The notes under the pieces were generated by a model that searched no databases, was not told where the DNA came from, and saw only the letters and a program-made list of their open reading frames with translations. Made by a program: the position numbers and the translations under genes. A stretch of 64,000 nt of DNA from Fomitopsis serialis (Eukaryota > Basidiomycota > Agaricomycetes > Polyporales > Fomitopsidaceae): assembly GCF_022376445.1 (NCBI RefSeq), contig NW_025954973.1:124001-188000 (forward strand), written 5' to 3'. Shown here one piece after another: positions 58,208 through 64,000 of the stretch (positions are counted from its first letter, which is position 1; every line of letters starts with the position of its first letter).

Positions 58208-61200
58208 ATGGCCCCGGCCCCTGCTCCTGCAGCGGTTAAGCAAACGTCGAGCGGCGGCTCGGACAAATCCACCTTCAAGCGCATTGAGGACGAGGAGGTC
58301 AAGCCGTATGTCATCGTGAGCGACCTTGGGAAGGGCAGCTTCGCGACGGTGTACCGAGGGTATCATGAGGTGCGCAATGGTTAGGTCTCAGTCATGTCCT
58401 GACTAACGAATGATCCAGCAAACACACCGACAAGTAGCGATCAAGACCGTCAGTAGGGCAGGCCTTAGCCCCAAGCTCTTCGATAATCTGCAAGGCGAGA
58501 TAGAAATCCTCAAGGCGTTGTCGCATCGGCATATCACAAGATTGCTGGATATCGTTGTAAGCCGCTGTATATCCTGCTGCATGTGAACGATCAACCCTAA
58601 CGCTTCTGACTCAAGCGTGCAGAGAGGAACATATATCTCATCATTGAGTTCTGCGCCGGCGGTGACCTCTCGAATTACATCAAGAAACGAGGCAGGGTGG
58701 AGGGTCTCGAATACGTACGTTCTCCTGGCGCAGCTCCGACGTATTACCCCCATCCGAGAACAGGAGGTCTTGACGAAATAGTCGTCCGTAGTTTCCTGCG
58801 TCAGCTTGGTAAGCACCCTGGTCATCGCTGCTGGGCCTTCTTAACACCCGTAAAGCTCGCGCTCTGAAGTTCCTGCGACAGCGGAACCTCATCCATCGGG
58901 ATATCAAGCCGCAGGTTAGTGAGAGCCAGAATCGCTAGAGGTTCCGTACCCTGACGTGCCGCAGAATCTGTTACTGAATCCCGCATCGCCCGAGGACCAC
59001 GCAAGGGGCCATCCGCTCGGCGTGCCTGTCCTCAAGGTTGCTGACTTTGGCTTCGCGCGGTCGTTACCTCAGGCTATGATGGCGGAGACGCTGTGCGGAT
59101 CACCGTACGTCTGCGCGCATGTGCCACGCTATCTCGACTAACAGTTGCTAGACTTTACATGGCCCCGGAGATTCTCCGATACGAGAAGTACGATGCGAAA
59201 GCAGATCTTTGGTCCGTGGGTGCCGTGCTGTACGAGATGGCAGTCGGGAAGCCACCATTCCGCGCGTCGAACCACATCGAGCTTCTCAAGAAGATCGACA
59301 CCTCGAAGGGAATCAAGTTCCCCGATGAGGACCCGCAGGCCCAGGCGCGTACGCAGGCTGCAGGCGACGAGCTCAAGTCAGTGCCCAGTGACGTCAAGAT
59401 ACTCATCCGTAGTCTCCTGAAGCGCGTCCCTGCGGAGAGGAGCAGCTTCGAGGACTTCTTTGGGAGTACTGCCATGGCAAAGTCCAAGTTCCCGCGTCCG
59501 ACGCCTGAGTTGGCCGATGATGGTGGTGTCGAGTACGGCCCGGATGGCAAGCCTATCACACCAGCGCATCACAAGGTCATCCCGCCGGAGGTGCTTGACC
59601 CCAAAGCGATGATACCTCCCAGCAAGTTCAACTTCAGAAGACGGGAAATTGTGAGCGGAGGATCACAGGATGTGCCATCTGGAAGCAGGTATGCTAGCGT
59701 GACAATTTTACGGGTGTTTGTATCGACGTTTCATTAGTAGTCCTACTGGCACCGGAAATGGCATTGCCGAAGTGTCGAGATCACCAGCGAGGTCGCCACA
59801 ACACGAACCTTCCCCTCTGCCTAAGCCGGCATCCGGAGAGTCGTCCGACATACCCGGAGAGACTGAAGAGGACGGCCTCCTTCGACGCGAGTACGTTCTT
59901 GTGGGTGACAAGCGAGCCGTAGAGATCAACCGTGCTGTAGATGGTAAGTCGACGAGACTTGTTCGTTCGAAGGCGCTGCCCATCACGGATGCTTTGTTTG
60001 CAGAGATCAGCACTGCCCGACGACGGCCGTTGCACGACAGACGTGCGTTGCCCATGCCCATGCCCCTTCCCGACGCCAGGACACGGTCGGCCTACCCGGA
60101 CTTTGGAACGCCCTCCCCCACCAACGCCAACACCACATTCCCTCCACCACCGAATCCCAACGCGCCCGCGCTTTCCTCCTCGCCCTCTAGCGCAGGCTCG
60201 CGCGCAGCGTCCAACGCGCTGACGCGCGCGTTGAACATCGCCACCAAGAAGCTGTTTGGCTCGTCCGGTCCGCGGACGGCGTACTACAAGGAGTTCAGCC
60301 CGTCGCCGTCGTCGCCTCGGCGGCAGACCATCCTGTCCGGTCGGAGGCAGGGCCTGGGGCTGCAAGTCAACGGCACGCGGGATCCGATGGAGGATGAGCT
60401 CCTGGCCTCGCTTGAGCAGCTCGCGCAGAAGACCGAGGTGCTGACGCATTGGGCGGACGAGATGTACGAGTATGTCAAGGCTATCCCGCAGAGTACGTGC
60501 GCGTGCACCCTTGCCTGACCTGTGTGGAGCCTGACTTCCTGCTAGAGCCCTTGCCGGACCCGACGAAGTTCATACGCCGGGAGGGCGAGCCGGAGCGACA
60601 CGCTGTGAAGCGGAAGAACGCGGATATCCAGGCGGAATACAACGCGATGACCGGCGTTGCGCTGTACATGCTCCTCATGTCGTTCTCGCAGAACGGCGTG
60701 AACAAGCTGTGCAATTACTACGAGCACTTGCAGATGCGGGATCCGGATGGAGAAAGCGAAGTCAGCGAGGGCTTTGATGAAGGTAAGTCGATCGTCAGAA
60801 ATTGTCGCACGTTAAGGATGCTTATTGTATCTCGTGGCAGCGTTGACCTACTTCGAGGACCACTTCAACAAGTGCCACGACCGTGCTGCCTTGGTGAAGA
60901 CGTGGTTGCCAGCTCAGTACACGGGGCCGCCCACGTTCCTGGACCAACTCATCTACGACCGTGCTCTCAGCCTTGTGAGTTCAGCAATCCGTAACGTAGA
61001 TGCGCTACTCATATCTTTCTCAGAGCAAGATAGCCGCTCGGAAGGAGCTCACCAACGAGATGTCGTCTCACGACGAGTGCGAGAAGCTATATGAAGAGGC
61101 GCTCTGGTGTCTGTACGCGCTGCAGGACGATCTCCTGCAGAAGGACAACCCATACATCGAAGAGGACCGTGAGACAATCTCGACGTGTAAGTCCGCGGCA

Positions 61201-61411
61201 GGCGTTCGTCCGACTTCGCTCTGACAAGTATTACGCAGGGATCAAGCGGACGAAGCTGCGCCTCGTCCGGTGTCGTGTCCGGATGGGCATGAACGAGCAC
61301 GACCGGCTCCGCGATGCCAATGCGGACGTGAATCTCTCCGACGTACCTCGGGAGCCGCCTCCATGGGAGGTACCCGTCCTAGATCAACAAATTCTGACGT
61401 CGCCGCGGTAG
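58208..61411 (+). CDS. ATG1: Autophagy serine/threonine kinase ATG1
   Basis: Predicted 896 aa from eleven exons: 58208-58369, 58419-58556, 58616-58808, 58856-58914, 58965-59104, 59152-59688, 59738-60492, 60546-60782, 60841-60974, 61024-61186 and 61239-61411. The kinase domain has [60 protein letters not shown] and [14 protein letters not shown], which is close to an ATG1/ULK signature. A mushroom-type insert ([20 protein letters not shown]) lies before the catalytic loop. In the middle, EYVLV fits the Atg8-binding motif Y-x-x-V, at the place where yeast Atg1 has YVVV. The helical C-terminal region ([40 protein letters not shown]) should bind Atg13. Start of autophagy at the pre-autophagosomal site. 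Confidence 0.93.
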
Positions 61412-61697
61412 CCCCTTCATCATGCCTGGTACTTTTTCAAGTCATTCCTTGTATAGATATCTCTGCTGGGTGTACGTTACTGCTAACTATTGGTCGGCGT
61501 GGTGGTTGTCAATTACTCGACACGCCATCTCTGCCATGTTCTGTTCTGTTTGTCTTTAGTTGTCTCATACATACCATGGACCCGCACGCGCTCATTCGCT
61601 CTGCATACACTGTACAGTACTTATACATCATCTATGTGCTCTCATGCATCCTTTCGCTGTGCTTCTCGTACAGCTTCTCGTGTAGCACCCCGTGCGC

Positions 61698-62749
61698 TCA
61701 GAAATCGAAGCTTTTGTTAAGATCTTCGTGGAGATGCTCGCGCATCCCTGGCGGGAGTCTTGGCTCGCTGTTTTGGGCGATGTACCCTAGCGAGAGGCAT
61801 CAGACGATGGCGTCACACGTAAACCCGTAAACGCACTGAACGGCATTTCGACACTTTCTTTCGGGTTAAATGTAATGGTTGGGTGGTCCTGTTGAGCCCG
61901 TTATCAGAAAGGACAAGCAGGAAAATTGAGCATCACTTACGATGTAAGGGATTGCAGACAGCGGAACTACGGAAGCGATGAGTACATCCTCACACATTCC
62001 GCTAGGATCTGGACCTTACTTTTATCCTGCACGACTAGTTTTGTGACTCCGAGAGCCGTATCAGTCGTCATTTGAATAGGTCCAAGGCGTCGCGTAGGAA
62101 AGCCCAAGACTCGAAGTTCAGACGTTCGATCGCGCGGCGGATCGTCACCTATCGGCAGAGCATTGAATTGCTGTTCCACCGCTGCCTTCTGCGTGCTTAC
62201 CGAGTATCCCCTGTATACAGCACATGAGCGCGGTTCACAATACCCAGAGGCACAGACAGGTTGTCGGTCAATCGTACGTACGCCGAAAAGAAAGCACTCG
62301 AACCGACCGTCTCCGTCTTCGGGAGAGATTTCTTTCTCTGCTTTCGGGTCCAGTAGGCACACTCTTTCCGTTGGTATGGAAAGGCGTCGCATCAGGTCCA
62401 GAATAGGTTCTGAGTGCGCAGTGGCCCCAGCCGCTTCCCGTTCATCGCCGGCATGCACAGAAAACAGGGCAGTGAGTGTTTGACAAGAAGATCGGGACAA
62501 GTGCGTAAAATGCACATGCGCGTCGGGCCCTGCCAGTGATCGCATATGCTGAAGGGATGTAAGCCGCGTGTCTGACGGACTGTAGATGATTGTGAGAACC
62601 ATGTATTCCAATTCTACCCACTTTGGTATGGCTTTGGATGTCTCCTCGTCCTCCTCCATGTGCTCTGCAAGCAACATAGTACTTGGTGAGTCGTGACCCT
62701 GTGACGGTAGATATAACTGTCTCTCACCGATAGCATATCTAAGCACCAT
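61698..62749 (-). CDS. SFM1: Protein arginine methyltransferase SFM1 (SPOUT family, DUF431)
   Basis: Predicted 219 aa from eight exons: 62749-62728, 62664-62600, 62548-62282, 62210-62201 (10 nt), 62148-62020, 61966-61941, 61888-61837 and 61786-61698. Yeast Sfm1 methylates one arginine of ribosomal protein S3. Marks are MVLRYAIEHMEE, VCLLDPKAEKEISPED, the cofactor-knot region FLFGGILGDDPPRDRTSEL, FPTRRLGPIQMTTDTALGVT and EMPFRYIAQNSEPRLPPGM. GGIL of the FGGILGD motif is encoded largely by a 10-nt exon. A plain open frame spans 61967-62749 but contains three introns read as protein and ends too early; the spliced form has the right length (yeast 213 aa). Tail to tail with ATG1, 286 bp apart. 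Confidence 0.88.
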
Positions 62750-64000
62750 GCCGGCTGATTAGTCGTCAACGTTTAAAGCTTCGCAGACGGGTCTCTGACT
62801 GGAACGGTCAAGATGTTTATGTGTACAGTCCTGTTTTGGAACGAGTCGTGAACGTCATGATCAAGCGCTCACGCGCACTTCGGCGCTTACTTGAGGAAGC
62901 TCGCGCCCACGCAACGCCACGCATTGCCTCCTCCCATGCCCGAGACGACGATGTTCCAGTCACCGTCAGGTCACCGCGACGTCACAATGTAATTATAAGT
63001 AGAACGGATGAAAATTCGTGGCCTTAAATTTCTTGACCAGAAGGATCATGTATGCGCGAACTTCGAAGGTGAAGTTTACCTACTCGTAGCTCTCTTCAAG
63101 CTGCGCTGAAAATTCTGGTGCGACAACTGCGCTTACAACTTCACAGGTAGCTAGCCGCTATAGCTGCCCACGGTACCGCCGTCGGGCCTCATCATTGGGG
63201 TCGTGATATGAGGGACTACTACCTGTCACTGTTTGTAGATTCCTGAGGGAATCACCACTTGTTCCGCGACTGTGTAAGATGGATTAATCAAACAGCGCGC
63301 GCTCTACCACTGTCTTTCATAGCAAGGATATTCCATAGCAAGAATACACAAACACTGTCAAGAATCCGTACCATCGCGCCACGCCTCGCACACAACATCA
63401 AAGCTCAGAGCCTGGTCTTCGACACTGGACAACGGTGGATCAAGCTCGTTTGGTAAGCTCGTTTCTGTGCGTTTTGCTTTTACTGATCACTGAGAGCAGG
63501 TTCGAGTATGACATCGGCCTCCGAATTGAAAAAGACCCGAGAGCGCTGTTATACAGTTTGTCCGCGACAGGAACGCAAGTTTGAGTGGGGCATGCATCGC
63601 CCGTTGCGGAGAATGGGTGTGCTCAATGCCACCGTGAAGTAAGGTCCGCGCGGGGACCTAGTCGAAACGTCTTCGAATACATCACGTATCGCATGGCCTG
63701 CGGCCGCTGACCAGTTTTCGATCTCGGTCAGCTTTCTCCCGAATTCGAGGTCTTGTTGATGATCCCATCGTGCGTCGGGTCAGTAGAGCGAGAGGCTTTC
63801 TGCCCGGCGTGAAACATGATCTAGGGAAGGAACACAAATCGATCTGGCGCAGAAGCCGCAGCCTCAGACCATCGAATGATTGCAGATGTAGTCGAAATTC
63901 ACTTCGCGGTATGTTTGCGTCGTCGAAGCACTTCGCTCGCTACCGAAATCGCTACTAACAGATATGCGCTAGTCAACATTCGGTCGTGACGCATCATCGC
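62750..64000. other. 1.25-kb stretch without a recognised gene
   Basis: Only frames of 60-70 codons (for example 62821-63027, 63259-63456). The first part should contain the SFM1 promoter. Nothing else seen before the window ends. Confidence 0.4.

Noticed and set aside
58715..58763. Apparent GTACGT...AG intron in ATG1
   Set aside because: Removing it breaks the frame, and the translated stretch ([15 protein letters not shown]) fits what I recall of mushroom ATG1 proteins.
59781..60449. Minus-strand 222-codon frame inside ATG1
   Set aside because: Arg/Gly-rich antisense shadow of the Pro/Ser-rich middle part of ATG1.
1..64000. Intact transposons, LTR pairs, CRISPR arrays, viral genes
   Set aside because: No transposase, reverse transcriptase or integrase motif, no spaced repeats and no virus-like gene were seen on either strand.

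Overview
The window is nuclear DNA of a filamentous fungus, most likely an Agaricomycete of the polypore type. Genes are split by many short introns (about 46-65 nt, GT...AG, often with a CTRAC/CTGAC-like branch site). Folate synthesis is one fused FOL1 gene, ATG1 has the layout I recall from mushrooms, and F-box genes with leucine-rich-like tails and DUF6534-type membrane genes are multiplied. I saw no tRNA, rRNA, CRISPR array or intact transposon. Exon borders were deduced by eye from frame, splice consensus and comparison of paralogs, so each may be off by a few bases.

Accessory part (about 2-41 kb). From 2.2 to 11.1 kb there are five tandem copies of one F-box-like family: copies 1 and 4 look intact, 2 and 5 are broken, and 3 is a short form that lost its middle. 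From 13.8 to 22.5 kb there are three copies of a second, unrelated F-box-like family (one plus, two minus, the last frameshifted), and a distant relative lies at 36.7-38.2 kb. Between them are a 17-exon DUF6534-like membrane protein gene (26.3-28.4 kb), two tandem minus-strand genes for secreted or membrane proteins resembling the interferon-induced 6-16 family (28.6-31.4 kb), and an unusual protein kinase with HHD and DFN in place of HRD and DFG (32.0-33.7 kb). Two more F-box genes of other types lie at 40.0-41.3 and 50.5-51.8 kb. Long stretches between these genes hold no recognisable gene, and there is one aldo-keto reductase relic near 36.3 kb.

Housekeeping part. ISD11 (35.1 kb, mitochondrial Fe-S assembly) sits inside the accessory region. 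From 42 kb onward come a lactate 2-monooxygenase-like flavoenzyme, an exopolyphosphatase of the DHH family, a decayed second DUF6534 copy, ribosomal protein S30, ER membrane complex subunit EMC2, FOL1 (divergent from EMC2 over about 146 bp), a Nudix/DUF4743 protein, the autophagy kinase ATG1 (divergent from the Nudix gene), and the SPOUT arginine methyltransferase SFM1 (tail to tail with ATG1).

Most worth a second look: 10-14 nt microexons conserved between the two DUF6534 paralogs, a 10-nt microexon in SFM1, the birth-and-death F-box arrays with an internally deleted mini F-box gene, the HHD/DFN kinase, and the 6-16-like gene pair with a shared core promoter and one GC-AG intron.
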